A stretch of DNA of 64,000 bases, from contig PDNB01000003.1 of the NCBI GenBank assembly GCA_002573585.1, positions 310,001-374,000 on the forward strand, in the 5' to 3' direction. The notes beneath the pieces are model-generated. The model did no database searches. It was not told where the DNA came from and worked only from the letters and a program-made list of their open reading frames with translations. This stretch comes from Helicocarpus griseus UAMH5409 (Eukaryota; Ascomycota; Eurotiomycetes; Onygenales; Ajellomycetaceae). This document shows positions 11,787 through 25,473 of the stretch, piece by piece; the stretch's first letter is position 1, and every line of letters begins with the position of its first letter. Position numbers and translations under genes: made by a program.

Positions 11787-14700
11787 AAGCCCAGACGTCA
11801 ACCCGAAGGCTCGTTGCGGCGAATTTGACATCCCCCTTCCAAAGCTACTACTACAATTATATGTCCTCATGTCTTTTTTTTTCCCGCCTGCGCAATTCTT
11901 TTCGAGGTCACTCATTGATGTGGTGTATCGATACGAACTTATCAATTCTCGGCCGGGGAAAGCAAGCCGGGCGGTCTCGAACCATTATTTCTCTTTTAAA
12001 CTTCAGGCGTGGGATAAATCCGCGTTCTAGCCAGCTTTTAGCCGCTGTTTAAATAATGCAAGTCGCGCATGATGTCGATGACGAGTCGACGGGGGAGGAA
12101 AAAAAGGGAACATCATGGCTGGATGTGACTTATCAGATCGTCCTCTCTCTCCAATCATGTTTTTTCATTCTAATGATGTTGTAATATTTAGAATCCCCTA
12201 CTTTTTCTTCCTTTTCTTTGGAGGGTGTGTGGTTGGTTTCCCATGTTCGGATTTGGAATTTCTTTTCTTATTTCGGTTATATGTTTTGAATTTCTTCTTT
12301 TTGGTTTCTTTTTTCTTTTCGTCTTTTTTGGATTTTTCTATCTCTTACAGCTGTAGCTGCCGAGATACCTCTCTATATGCAAGATTGCATGCATGGTGTG
12401 TGAAAGTGTTTCAATGATAATCGTTGTTTTGCTTTTCAATATCTTGGGGGCCATTTCCGCCCTTCTTTTGTAGCTCCCCATTTTCTCTTTTCTTATAAAG
12501 AATACTTCCGCTTTTGTTTCTTGGCTGTTTTATCTCTAAGCTAATAATATAATAGCTGCTTGAAATTCTAAATATCTTCGCCAATCGGAATCCTTGCGAT
12601 CGGGACGGGAGAAAGGGGCGCGAGAGGGGAAGGGGTGAAAGATCCCTTCCACCTCCCTCCCTCCACTTTCGACTGCGTTAACGTTTCATGGACTTCTTTG
12701 CTGCTTCAGTCCTTCAGATCAGCATGCTTTTTCGAATGCGTCTTCTTATCTTTACCAAACAAATGGCAAAGGCCAGCGCTGCTTTTTGGGAGGCTCCAAT
12801 ATTGAAAAAAACCTGCGCGGCGTCGTTTTGGGATGAACTAACCATTTGCGCTTGATGAATGACAAGCATCATGCGTCTTCTGCATTATCTGATCGACTAA
12901 GAAACTCATGGTGACAGGTAGATCCTCGAATATCGAACGGCATGGAGAGTTCCGGGCTTGTCCGCTGGCGTTCCATACATTTAATATTTTGATGAAGACG
13001 CCCTGGTGGGAAAAATAAACACTGCGCCAAAAATGATCAACCCCTTTAGGGCCCAGGGTCCTAATACCGCGACACGCCCGGATAAGATATTTCCATTATC
13101 CAAATTAGAACAGTGTACAGATGAGAAACAAATGCGGGAGTTTCCTTCCGCTCAACACATTCCTTCAAAAACCAAGCTGCGAGGGCGACCGACCCAAAAA
13201 ACGATGACTGCCAACAAAGTGGCATTTTCTCGAAAAGAAGTACTTCAGTGCCATGGACAAGACATTAATATCAATTCCAAATTATCGGAACAATATGCCG
13301 AAAACTCTCCCAAGAACGGTGAAGAACCTCGGCGACTAAATACAAATCTCAGCCTTGCTTGAGAACAATGATACAATGCTCGCCTGCTTCTATTGGGTAA
13401 CCAGACCCAAGGCAACGGATATGGCTTTCCACAACAAAGAAGGTACGCCACGCCCTAATAATATCTATATAAAGAAACTGACAACCCGAGGGCCGACTGG
13501 GAATGCAAAAAGTGGCGCCTCTTTTTTTTCGATTATTGAAGGGTCACCTAAGGGAATTGAATGATTTGAATAATGAACATGGCATTTTTTGTTTTTCACA
13601 CATAGTACTATTGAAGTTGGCAAATACTTCCTTCTATACATCAGAACAATCTCGACATCCTTAGTTCATATTTAGGCAATGCCTATATAGAATGCTTCTA
13701 GCGCCCCAGGGGGGTGGTTGGGTCGGGTGCTTGACAGGATAGGATTTCTACCTGTCAACGCCATGAGCTTGTTGCCTGCGTTATTTTCTTTTCCATTTTC
13801 ATTTCTCCCGCCAAGGAAGAACAGTTAGTCTTTTTCACCGTGGGTTAAATCAACGACGATTTCTTCTCATCTGGGATATTGTTCGGGCCATTTTGCTGCT
13901 CCCAACTACTTCGAATCATTGATCTGACTTTTGCAGCAAAGGCAGCTTGTCGGTTGCGTGGGGTCAAATATGGATTACTTTTTGCAGCCATCATGAATGA
14001 ATTCTAGTAGCAGTTCAAACCCCCTATGCAACACAGATATCAATTATGTTTCGCATCTCTAGAACAGCAGTGGTCTGCTGTCAATGGCCATCAGAAAGAT
14101 TATGTCTCTGCCAGTAAGACAACTCAGGGCGGGATTGGTTACTGCATCCCTTGAATTGTCCGAAGGTTGTTGACCCCCGGGAAAATGTGGTGTTTATACG
14201 AGGAGCCAGCCAACCTTTTTCATCTTGCCTTGACAATATGAAGACGGCATCTCCTTGAGACTTGTTGCCAGCCAATGTTGTTTTCTTTGGCACAGTAAGT
14301 TGATGATGGAATGTATGAACGGCACTCAGCATTGTAACCTATATTATTCTGTTAAATACTAACTTGCATGAGCACAGGGCACTTGAAGTATTCCTCATTT
14401 TATGAGTGGATAAACTTGAAAGGCCAAAACAGACTTACGCAAGTGCTTGATGAGCTCATGCGGTTGAGGTAAGCGGCTGCAGTCTGTTTTGGTGAGCCTT
14501 AGAGACTTCATTGCTCGCAGGTCTACTTCAAGACTCTCACCAGGAGCAGAAGATGCATATGAAGATGGCATATGTTGACCATATGCTCCCTGCCTTTTAA
14601 TTCTTCAAATTCTCTCTTTTTTCTTTTTTCAGTGATTATTCAAACTGAAATAATAACTTCTGATAGGAGCAGACAGTCTATTCAGACGGGAACTCAGTGG

Positions 14701-17700
14701 CAGTGGAACTCTAGTAATTATCTGTCTTTTAAAGAGAATCTCTCGTGAGGATGTGCCAACAAATATACGTGCTGCTCACTTTCTTGAATTGAGCGGTTTC
14801 AACAATGAGTTCATCATTTCAGCAATCAGCAAGGATATCGCGAACCCCGGCCACAATCGCAAATCTGATATGAATCTGCTATGGGTTTGCCGCTGGTACT
14901 CTAGGCTCTGTCAGATACATCGTGACTCATTGCGAGCTGGGCATGAAAAGACCCGTTGAATTGACGTATGGTTCAAGCTGTTAGGTTTGACGGTGAGATC
15001 GATTTGAATTGAGTACCCATATTATTTCCAGGAGAAGATTCCAAGATGTATATTATGAGGCAAGTTTCTTTGAAGTTTTCTCATGAGAAAACAACGCGTG
15101 CTATATCATCTCCGCAACTTTTCCATGAAATACTATAAAACATCCTTCTGACTACCTTATCAAATGAGAGATAGGGGACTTCACGGCGTTTTAGGCTCAT
15201 CAAGTACAAAACACCACATTATCAGCCTAGTTACAGGAACACACTACTACTGAAGATGGCTCTCAGACAGAAAGTTGTGAGGGCAAGGGTCTTATAAACT
15301 GAACTTATTCCTGTGCACAAAGAGATATATACTCTTTGCGTTGATTTATCATCACATTCTCTAGTTTCTAAATTCTCTTTTCTAAACTTGACTTAGACGA
15401 GTACTGTCAAACGTTCCCTTTTAGCCAGGAAGGACTACAACTTATCAACAGAATGCGCGTTTATCGATTTGTATACCTGACCTACGTCATCTAACCGCTC
15501 AAGTGTAACGATTGCCAGAATATTCCCCTAAGATTATTGCTATTTCTGGCCCAAAGGCGCCCTTTACTTCCGGACAATCTAGATAGAGGCGAGTACTAGA
15601 GTATGTTTCATGTCTCAAAGAGATATGATTGCGCGTATGCTGGTTACCATCCCACGAATTACTGCTCTGTACGACGCATAGAAAAGATAAAAACAATGAA
15701 ATGAAAAGCATAATAAAATAAAATAAAAAAAAACCCTCATCCTTCACTCCGCGGGATATCAAGAAAGAGAATGTGATAAGAACCAACGGGAAGAGGGGGG
15801 CGGTGGGAATAAGTAGAGTTGAAATAGATCGGACATCAACCCCCTTTTAGCTGTGCAATGTAACTTGCCCCAAGCCGGATATTCTGCTCAGGGGTAGGAC
15901 AAAACAGAACTTTAAATGGCATAACCTTTCTTTTTTCCCTTCTTCCCCCGTCTGCCGGGTCTGACAAGAGTATGCTGTTGGCACTGAATTTTCCTTATTA
16001 CAGTGCTATATAGTTTCCGTAGAAAAAACAAAAGGGAGAAAAGGAGATACCTAAGTCATTTTTTGGAGCAGTGCGACGAAGTAAAATAGTTGAAAAGGGA
16101 AAATTCTCCGTTGATTTAAGGAAGAAAAAAACTTGTTTGATGAAACGTTGAACAATGCTGAGAGAAAGGAGTGTCATAGTTTTCGTAAAACAAGGTTATC
16201 AATGGCAAGAAAATGTTGTCGATGCGCTTGTATGTGATATAGCAGCCGCCGGAAACTGATACTTCTTTTTGCTAAACCATGATTACCAGATATCTGTGAA
16301 CAGGCTACTACTCAAGAGGACTTGCTCTATGAATTTAGGAATCAAAGGTAAATAAAAAGAAGAAGAAAAAGATTCCGTTGATTGAAACAACAGAGGTCTC
16401 TAGATACGACGTTAAGCAAAACAACCCTGAAACTTAACAGATATAGGATCTTTTGAAGAAACATTCAGAACTACTCCGCAACGACTGAGATCAGCCCGGT
16501 CCCATCTGCCGACTTCAACGGCGTAGCGAACTTTAAGTACTAACTCCTCCCTACCCCGGACAAAGGCCCCCAGTCAGATGGATAATAATCCCCATTCTTA
16601 ATCCCGGGCCGCTTTGATCAGCAGTCTGCAAATCAGAATTCTTTCTTTGCTTTTTTCCTATAAGTGGCCGGGGACCCGCCCCAGAAGAAGACCAAGGGAG
16701 GCGCTGTCTATCTGTCTATCTCCAATAATGAAGATTTGATGGATGATGAGCAGGAGGCAAAAGAAACAATAATGACTAATTCGAGTAGTTGTATCCGTAG
16801 CAGCAGACAGAATAAACCAGGGACCCTTCCCCTGTGCCCTGCTGCCCTGCTGCGCTTGCGTGGGAAAATGGTTCTTTTTGTTATGTAGTTCTTGTTCGTT
16901 TATGGAAGTTTCGCCGACTGTTCGATGCGTGTTCCCTTGCTGCCGATCGCTGGCGGTGTTCCCCGTGCGGCATGATGACCCTCAAACCCTCAGATATTCT
17001 GTGGAGAGGCTTCTATAGGGGTTCTTTAGGGGTTCTTTATTTTGGTTGATGATTGGAGATGAAGAAAAGGGTGAAAATAATAATGAGTGAATGATGAGGA
17101 AGATGGTGATAGTGAGTATGGCTACACCCACACATAGTAAGAGATTGCCTATCTCTTGTTGTGCTCTCAATTCAGCTCGTTGCTTGACTGTCTCTGAACT
17201 CTTCTTGGGAGTTGGATTGTAGACACAAGTTTGAGAATATATGCTTTGGATTTTCCTTTTGGGCTTTGTTCTTGTTTATGGTTGCAGAAGGGGATTGGAC
17301 GAAATGAGGAGATGCTCAAAGCAAGCACAAAGAAAGCATATTTCTTCAGCAAAGCCTATTTTCTTTTCTTTCTTTTTCTCTTTTTGAGAAGGCATAATAC
17401 GTAACGTATCGATAGATGTCTGTTGAAGGTTGTTGTTGAAGACAGCCCATACATCCACATGATTAAATTACATGTATGCACATACACCATACAGAGATAC
17501 GGTATACGATATACGTGCTCCAGTTGATCTCGCCTGTGTTTCTTTCAAAGTTCTCACCTTTCCATCGCCTTCTTTTGTGACTTCTCAGGGCTGGCTTGAA
17601 GTGGCTTCTACCCCACCTTACTTACAAGTTACAACTTACAGCGGCGTCCGCGCTAGCACGGGATAGTCCCCGATATCTCCTGTTGTCACAGTCCAGATAC

Positions 17701-19272
17701 AGGTCAGATTTCAAACGCCGGCTGTTCGTTTATTATATTTTTTTCCTCGGTTGGCTGTGGGGTTGGGCCCCGTTGGGGTCGGTCGGTGTTGTTGTTATCC
17801 TTGAATGGTCACTACGTTTTAGAGCCTAGAGGTCGTTTATAAGGTAACTAACTAAGCGGAAGGAGAAAGTTGCAACCCTGGAAGAAGTTTATCAGAAACA
17901 AGGGCAGGGCGACTCCATAATAATAATAGAGATAAAATAGGTACGGAATTGACGATATTCTCATCATAAGTAGTAGTATCGAGCACGAGCGCGGTGTGGC
18001 AAATATTAATAATAGTGCATCGTGAGGTAGAAATCTCTTACAGAAAATAATCCACTCCAAGAAGAATTTCGGTGGGTAAATGATGCCAGATGGAAGAAAG
18101 AGTGGGTTGACAAGAGATGATATCGATGAGCCACACATGGGCGCACACATGTTGTATCATCATCGTCACTGCTGCACGGAAGAGGATGGACGGGCAAAGA
18201 ATGATGATACTGCGGTAGATGGAGGGATGGATGGATGAATACTGAGGGTGGTGACGATGTATGATTTGTATGCCCAGCCAAAGACATAGAAGCAAGTGGT
18301 TATGGATTCTAGAATTATTCGTAGCTCGTTCAAGGAACCAACAACCCTTCTAGAAGGATGATGGAAGGGCGGGAAGCGGGAGAAGTCATATAGAACAAAA
18401 GTTGGCTGTAACTTATATAACTGAAATAATAATAATAATAATAGTAAATACAGATATAACAGCACCCACGCGAGGTTTCATGTATACGCATGCACAACTT
18501 GCACATTAGATACCTGGTTAGGGCAACAATAACAACAATTGATTATTGACAGGCCGAGGGGCTGGAAAATAATAAAAATAATAAGGACTAAGCACGCCGT
18601 AGGGTAATCTTGCCTGGGGAAAAGGTACAGGGTACGGGTTTTCTTTCCCACAATTTAACCTAGAAAAGAACATATAAGGTATAGGCTTAGGGCTGTGTAT
18701 ACGCAGTAGCTCTTGAAATAATCTAGAGAGCATCCCGAGTTTGTACATGTTGTATCATGCATGAAAACGGGCAGTGTTATTCTATCCTTTTTCTGAACTC
18801 ATCTCCTTTTGTTGTGCAGCATCAAGCTCTACATAACATATACCTCGCGTCAATGCCCGGGAGGAGTGTGTATACACTATACGCGCACATTTGAGTCTCG
18901 TGGCATTATTCACAGTTCATAAAGATATCAAAGTAGCCTCAAAGACGCAAGCAATAGGTGATCGACGACTTACACCTCGGAAAATCAGGCTTGGCTTGGA
19001 AACCGGTTGGAACCTTGAAGGCTGGAGGGCGTGATTATGTGGCACAGTCGTTTTGGAGGCCGTGGAGGAAAAAGCAATCATCGATCATATTGATGCTCTA
19101 AAGGAGACCTATGCCCGAGGTGCGAAGAGGTTGAATACTTTGTTCCATGACACAATAATATATGCCGTCTTCAAGATGATACGGGGTTATTGACTATCAT
19201 ATTTATTATTATTATTTGGGCCGGTGGCAACAGGTTGATGATGAGGTATTATTATCATCGGGGAATAATTCG

Positions 19273-19293
19273 AATAATAATAATAATAATAAT
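19273..19293. repeat. (AAT)7 microsatellite
   Basis: Seven tandem AAT units in non-coding DNA. Confidence 0.85.
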
Positions 19294-19882
19294 AGATCAG
19301 ATTTGCGGGAGATAGCGCATGGAGATGGAAGGATTCTAGAAAGAATTAGTGAGGTGATGGGAGGCTTGGCCGGGATAGATAGTGGCACAACAGGCTGATG
19401 GATATGGGGACGGGATAACATTGGCCGTCGATCAGATACATTATTATTGATAGGCATCAGAATAATAGAATAGGACAGGTAGATAGATAGATAGGATATA
19501 TAAATAATAAGGGATATTCTCTGTATAGAATAGATATATCCCATCTGGAGGCAAGATTGCAGCCAAAAGCCAAGCCTTGTTACCCAGATCCCGCCAAGAG
19601 ACGGAGAAATACAGTACAGTACGGTCCCAGTACCCATACCGCCGTATTCCATACCATACCGTACAGCCCCCCATTATCCCTAGCGCCATCTGCGGCTGTG
19701 AGTGGCTGATTGGCTGATCGGCTGCTGGGCTGCATGCCAGTCCCGGTCTTGGCTGGTAAGATACGGCGTCCCAATACGGTACCATACACCCTTCCCTTAC
19801 TCTTCTGGAATGTTTCCCCCCCCCTCCCAAGCGTCTTCTTGTCTTGTGTCTTTCCTCTCTCGTCTACTGCTAACCATCTTCA

Positions 19883-19933
19883 TTCTTCTTCTTCTTCTTC
19901 TTCTTCTTCTTCTTCTTCTTCTTCTTCTTCTTC
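19883..19933. repeat. (TTC)17 microsatellite
   Basis: Seventeen perfect TTC units form the core of a longer pyrimidine-rich tract upstream of the phosphodiesterase gene. Such a tract can act as a core-promoter polypyrimidine element and is prone to length variation. Confidence 0.9.
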
Positions 19934-20411
19934 ACTCCTCTCCCTCTCCAATCCTCCTACAACCCTGTCTCTGAGATTGATTGGCAGACCCTCCATCGCA
20001 TCCCATCACACTGGGCTCTCGTACCATTTCTACACTCCTCCTTCTCATTCATCCTCTCCTTTTTTCGCCGCTTTCGCCTTATTTCGGTTTGGGGAAAGCG
20101 GGAAGCCGCATCGCATTCTTCCCTCCTCCACAACCATCTCAAAATATAAAAGGCTATAATCGTCGAAAAATATAACCCCTTAATAGCCTTCTCTGCCAAT
20201 TACGCTCCTTAACCTTCAATACAAACAAAATATAGCTCCTCTTGCGCCATATCTATTGTCGCCTCCTACCTAAGAATCCCACTCTGCGCCAATCCGCCTA
20301 AACACCTCCACCCTCTGCCATATATCTCAGTCACAGCGACCACTTTATTCTCTTCAATGCGACTGTCGTAATTCCTTCCTACCGTCCCAAGTGCGTCCAA
20401 CAACTGCCACA

Positions 20412-20423
20412 ATGAATTTGTAG
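20412..20423 (+). other. Minimal upstream ORF (three codons plus stop)
   Basis: ATG AAT TTG TAG lies about 700 nt upstream of the phosphodiesterase start, in a pyrimidine-rich stretch that could be 5' leader. It matters only if the transcript begins upstream, which is not known. Confidence 0.3.
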
Positions 20424-21008
20424 AAGGGTCATCCGTGCAGTTTCCTCGCCCAGCTGCTCAATCAGTACTTTGTCAACCGCCTGACCACCCCCTCCTCCCT
20501 TTAATCGTTCCGTCCGGTTATTCGACTTGGCGTCTGTTGGTTTTTTATATGCTCCCTAGGGAGGCACCGGATGTTGCGCATTTCCCTTCGATTCATTTGC
20601 GGGCGACGCTGGCGCCGCTGGATTACCAATACATACCTTTCATCCTCCCCCGCTTTGGAAGAAAGCAGACTGTTGTAAAGTGGAAGGTTAGACTGAAAAA
20701 GAAAAGAAAGACGGAATTGAAGAAGAGGAAAGCGGGGCGAAATATTATTGTATTTTGGTGAAGGAACTAGAAAGAAGTCGGGTTTTGCAGAGTAGCGACG
20801 GAGGCTTCTTGAGGACTGTCGCCAAAATACCTAGTTTGCGTCAAGTCAATTAACCAGCATCATACGGAGTCAAGAGTTCACGTACGGTCTCCGTTTTTTT
20901 TCCCGCCTCGAAAATCGTACGGCAAGAAGGTCGCTCGCAATTGTCATCTTTCTTGTGCGGGATCCCGACTTTCGACGTTTCTTGCCCTTCGATACTGTCC
21001 CAGCTTTC

Positions 21009-21026
21009 ATGCTTCGAAAAGCATAA
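21009..21026 (+). other. Short upstream ORF with overlapping hairpin
   Basis: ATG CTT CGA AAA GCA TAA is a five-codon upstream ORF 88 nt before the phosphodiesterase ATG. Its first 16 bases are also a perfect 6 bp stem with a CGAA loop. The short distance makes inclusion in the mRNA leader likely, so it could damp translation of the main frame. Confidence 0.45.
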
Positions 21027-21113
21027 GTTGGAAATATCACTTAAAGTTGGCTCAAGCGATCGATCGCATTTTGAAAAGTCAATTGCAAGACAAGATCAAG
21101 ATTGCTTTTAAAC

Positions 21114-24100
21114 ATGGAGCCTGGAGAAAGTTGCGCCGTATACTTAGACGAGCGCGTGAAGGAGGAGCGTTGGGTAGTGAGAAACACCAACACGGCTTTC
21201 AAAACGAGTTTTACTGGATTAGAAACCTCGACCCTCGAAGAGTCGGAACTTCACTCCAATGTGCGACTGTTTCTCGGTGTGTTTAAGAAAGGTAACGTGA
21301 CCATATATTATTCCCCGTTAACCTCATGTAACCATGGAATGGCCCGTGATGACCGGTCCGATGAGAACTATATAAAGAATGGTCTAAACTAATACTTGAC
21401 TACCTGCAGTTTTCCTTTCAAAATCAAGAATATCGTTTGCTAGTCAATTAGCGGAACTGAATCAGAGTTGTCGTCCCAATTCTAATCCCATATTTGCCCT
21501 GGTTGCTGTTGGCGTTGGCGCCCCTGCTGCATCAGAGACATTACGCCAATCTTCCGGATTGCTGTCTGTAGCACAGTCCTCCTTTTCAACATCATGCAAC
21601 GCCGAATCTGGGCAATGTCTGCACTTTTCAGCCGAATCGGATGAGTTTTGCGTTGTTGATCTCCTCTCTGCTTTCTCGGCGAATATGAACCTCGGCGACG
21701 AACCAAGCCTTGCCGTTCCTATCGCTGTCTTACGGTTTGAACAAAGCAACGTCCCTGACCGAAATCCGGACGGTTCTGGAGCAAAGGGTGAGGAGGCTAC
21801 TTCTGAGGGTGCGAATGATATCTTCTCATTAAACAGCTGCGTGGCACGTTGCTTAGATGCAGGGGCTGTCGACGTCCTTACGACACCGCTAGATCCTTTA
21901 AGGATCCAAAGCCTTTCTGTCCTTGGATATCGAACACATAAAGCCGCACAAAAGGCGCAATCGAAGTTGCGAGCGGGCCGGAGAATAAGAAAACAATCAT
22001 GGGTTGGCACTAATGACCAACAACCATACGCATATTTAAGAGAGGCCATGTTTGTCTTCCCATGAATTCATACTGCGCCAATATGATTCAGTACTGATCA
22101 TTACTTGCAGGGTATCTAAATTGATGAAGCGGATATGCAGTCCTGAAGAAGAGATTGAAGACTTTCGAATACGGTATGTTTTGGTTTCCCGTTGGATGAT
22201 TCAATGCCAACGATACTTATCTAGGCTTAGTGATCTTCGTATCCCTCAAGACCGTAAACGCTGCGTCGAGGTTGAAATCGGCAAATGGGATTTCTCGGCA
22301 CACGGTTTCTCGGACGATGAACTCCTATATGCTGCGAGCATGATGCTGCAGCATGCCCTGAAAATGCCAGAGTTGGAATCTTGGCGACTTAGTTCAGGTG
22401 CGTTGATATTTCGGTTTCATGGTAATTTCATGGAACCCGGGCTGACTTTGACCTGCAGATGATCTTCATGCCTTTTTACTTGCCACCCGTGCAGCATACA
22501 ACTCTTTCGTACTCTATCATAATTTCCGCCACGCTGTTGATGTCTTACAATCGACCTTTCACTTCCTCGTCAGCATTGGGGTCTTACCTCGCTACCCAGC
22601 CGGAACGAAGCAATGTCCCTCAAGGAGTCCGATTGCATCATTGTTAACCCCCTTTGATGCTTTGACCTTGCTGGTAACGGCAATTGGACACGATGTTGGT
22701 CACCCTGGAGTAAATAATGTCTTTCTCGTCAAGCTGAATGCACCACTCGCGCAACTATATAACGATAATTCGGTTCTGGAATCATTCCATTGCGCTGCAT
22801 ATTCTCAGATACTAAGAGCCCACTGGCCCGTGGTATTTGCTGATGTGAAGCTGCGAAAATTGATGATCAGTTCAATCCTTGCGACTGATATGGGTGTGCA
22901 TCATAAATTCATGGAATCTCTAAGGGAACTCCAGGGGAAATACCACGAAACCCATACGACAGATGGATGGGACGACCAGTATATAGATACTAACCGGGCC
23001 TTGCTCTGCGGCTTATTGATTAAATGCGCTGATATTAGCAATGTGGTATGTGACTTGTACTGTTTCATGTTGCCCATTAAATTTCCCAGTGAGCTGATAG
23101 TCAATAATTTGTGCAGGCCCGACCATGGAGCATTGCAGAGAGATGGACGAATATTTTACAAGAGGAATTCGCCCATCAAGGCGATATGGAGAAAGATATT
23201 GGAATGGAAACGGCGCTTTTCGGCGGCCCTCCGGAACTTGGAAATCTTCCGAAGCTCGGCCAAGGCCAAATTGGATTTATGAATATATTTGCACTACCTC
23301 TTTTTGAGGGAGTTGCTGATATCATACCGGAGATGGCTTTTGCTGCGGCCGAGGTAAGACGCAATAAATCCGTTTGGCAAGAATTAGTGAACCCCGAGGA
23401 GAGAAGGGAAACGTCGGGTGAACCGTTACCTGAAGGCCACATACCCGCCCCTTCTTCTCAGTCGCCCGACCATCGTTCACCACCACCAGACCTCAAGATT
23501 CCCGTCGAGAAACTCTCAGTTGATTCTGGAAGAATAAACCCTGAAAGGACCCCGCCTGCTACATGGACAGTTCCCCCCACGTTAAGTCAAATACAGTTAA
23601 ATAAGGAGATGCGCCGTGGCATAGATGAGAGCCTCGAGGATTATAGAGAAGCTCTCATTGACTCGCCTGATGTCTCCCCTCTCACCATATCGACAGGTGG
23701 CTTGGGACATGACGACGCGGCCGCAGATGAAAATCAACCTTCCGCTGGTTCCCGCCGGTTTCAATGTCATCGCCCGTTTCAGCGTTCGTCAGGCCGCGCA
23801 TCGACGATAACACCAAGTAATCGGCATAGTGAAGGTACCAGTGGAACGCGGACTCAGAGCACGAGCACTTATACAAACAATACAGTGATGACACCCATTT
23901 CCTCAACTACGCAAGCCAGCAGCTTTGTCAGCGTCGGAAGCAGCAATGATGGGCATGGCTGTACAGGCCCCGAATCTGACCGCAATCCGGAGAGCCGTCT
24001 TCCAAGCAGCTATTCTGAAAGCCTAGCGGATCAAGATGTCGGAGGCAGCAGTCGTGCCACGCCCGTGGCTATGTCAACTGGGTCTGACCGGCCGCATCAA

Positions 24101-24412
24101 CTTCACCCCTACCACAATTCCGTCGATGACAAAAACGCCCCGCAGTTCATGACAGCGCTTATCGACAAGAGCTTCGGCCACACTCAGAGCAACGGCTTTA
24201 GCATCACAAGCCCGACCTCTTCTACCTCTGTCAATAACTGCCATCCGACCACCAGCTCACATTCCTCGAATCCCGAATCACCACCTTCCCACAGCACGAG
24301 CAACAACAACAACAACAGCAACCGGACTGTCCCACGACGACGAAGCCGGTTACGACTCGCATTTTGGCGTCGCAACAGGCAATCACCTGTCAACGCGACT
24401 GATGACGTTTAA
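21114..24412 (+). CDS. pdeB: 3',5'-cyclic-nucleotide phosphodiesterase (PdeB/PDE2-type, class I)
   Basis: The enzyme hydrolyses cAMP to 5'-AMP and so shuts off PKA signalling. Six exons, 21114-21291, 21410-22049, 22111-22173, 22225-22397, 22459-23045 and 23117-24412, give 978 aa. The class I HD-type metal site is complete: YHNFRHAVDV (His372, His376), GHDVGHPGVNN (His429, Asp430), SFHCAAYSQIL, and Asp543 in KCADISNVARPW. The segment FALPLFEGVADIIPEM follows. The N-terminal 250 residues match the variable region of fungal PdeB and include CLDAGAVDVLTTPLDP, which recalls the end of a receiver domain (inference). The last 330 residues are Ser/Pro/Thr-rich with an Asn run and a basic RRRSRLRLAFWRR patch. 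One donor is GTTTGT. Upstream ORFs occur in the probable leader. Confidence 0.94.
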
Positions 24413-25473
24413 GAATTCTGGGACATAGTTCTTTTTCTTCGCCTCTATACAGGGAATTGATTCTCCCCTTCGATTTTCCCTGTCTGTTCATATGTCTTTA
24501 TTTTCACGACGGGACCCGGTCTATCGGACCTGTATAACGTCCAAGGGTTTACAAAAACGGTCCTTTCTTAGGATTTTTGGCAGAGACGGAGTTTCGCGGT
24601 TGTGCTTTGATCACTAAAGGGTACCTCATTTGAACGACGGATGGACAACATGGGCGGTCAGGTGGCTGCTAACGGACTGGGAGGTTTGATGGCCAGGGGG
24701 GGAATGGCGGGGTTTGGAAAACAATCATCATATCACATTTTCATATCATGCAATTTCCGTTCCTCTCATGCATCATCATCATCACCCTTGCTTCTACTCA
24801 CTCACATATATTTGCCTCCTCTTCGATGTATTTATCTATATATTTATGCGGCGCGTGTGGTCTCCTCTTCTTTCTTTTTCGTTTTAGCGATGGGTTGGCG
24901 ATTGACCGGTGGCTGGTTGACTTTTTGGCTTCGTGGTCTTTTTTTTTCTGGTTGTTTCGCATCATTTCTATCATGAGTCACGGCATTTGTTGTAACTGTC
25001 ATTTTTTTTCTGTATTCCTTTTTTTTATTTTCATTGTGATCTTATTTATCATTTTGGTTATTGCCCATTTCGTTCTTATTGTGCCTTGAATACTTGTCTA
25101 TTTTAACTCGAGTCACATATTCTCGAATACGGCGGTTGGATATTTTGTTATTATCATTCTTTTCTTTGGCTGCAGTCACTGCTGTCTGCAGTGTGGTAAA
25201 TAACACAACGCAGAAGTACATATTGAAAAAGAGGCAAAAAAAGCATTTGAGCATCATTTGTACTGTACCGTAGTCAATGCTGCAAATGTACTACTACTCC
25301 CTCAGTTTTTCTTTTCCCTTTGTATATCATATCATTCATTGAAACGCATCCTTGTATCTATTTCAACATACAGTACCAACACAAAATAAAGTATGGGGCA
25401 ACGCAACCTCTGATTTCACCCCATTTTCAACCCTTCCGACTACAATCGGTCCAAGCTTTCTCTCTTCTCTTTT
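24413..25473. other. Intergenic between two convergent genes (phosphodiesterase and Rdx protein)
   Basis: This holds the 3' ends of both genes. It is T-rich on the plus strand, with CAT and TATA simple stretches at 24760-24850. I see no gene. Confidence 0.5.

Larger units (their letters stand above)
11787..21113. other. 9.3 kb gene-poor region upstream of the phosphodiesterase gene
   Basis: No gene could be supported on either strand. Long T-rich tracts (12170-12340), a low-complexity stretch (13000-13560), AAT and TTC microsatellites, repeated TACGGTA/TACCGTA words around 19610-19790, pyrimidine-rich DNA at 19800-20400 and short upstream ORFs at 20412, 20549 and 21009 are the visible content. 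The right-hand 1 to 1.5 kb probably includes promoter and 5' leader of the phosphodiesterase. Several open frames exceed 100 codons but have low-complexity products or non-ATG starts. Confidence 0.5.

Noticed and set aside
11973..11983. Minus-strand GGTTCGAGACC matches a tRNA B-box, with a TGGCTAG word upstream
   Set aside because: The T-stem and acceptor stem cannot be paired around it, so no cloverleaf forms.
13006..13362. 118-codon plus-strand frame rich in Lys/Asn/Thr
   Set aside because: There is no ATG near the start, no splice context and no similarity to known proteins. The composition follows local AT richness.
19212..19652. 146-codon minus-strand frame
   Set aside because: It is made largely of AAT-microsatellite translation and Tyr/Ile/Ser-rich low complexity.
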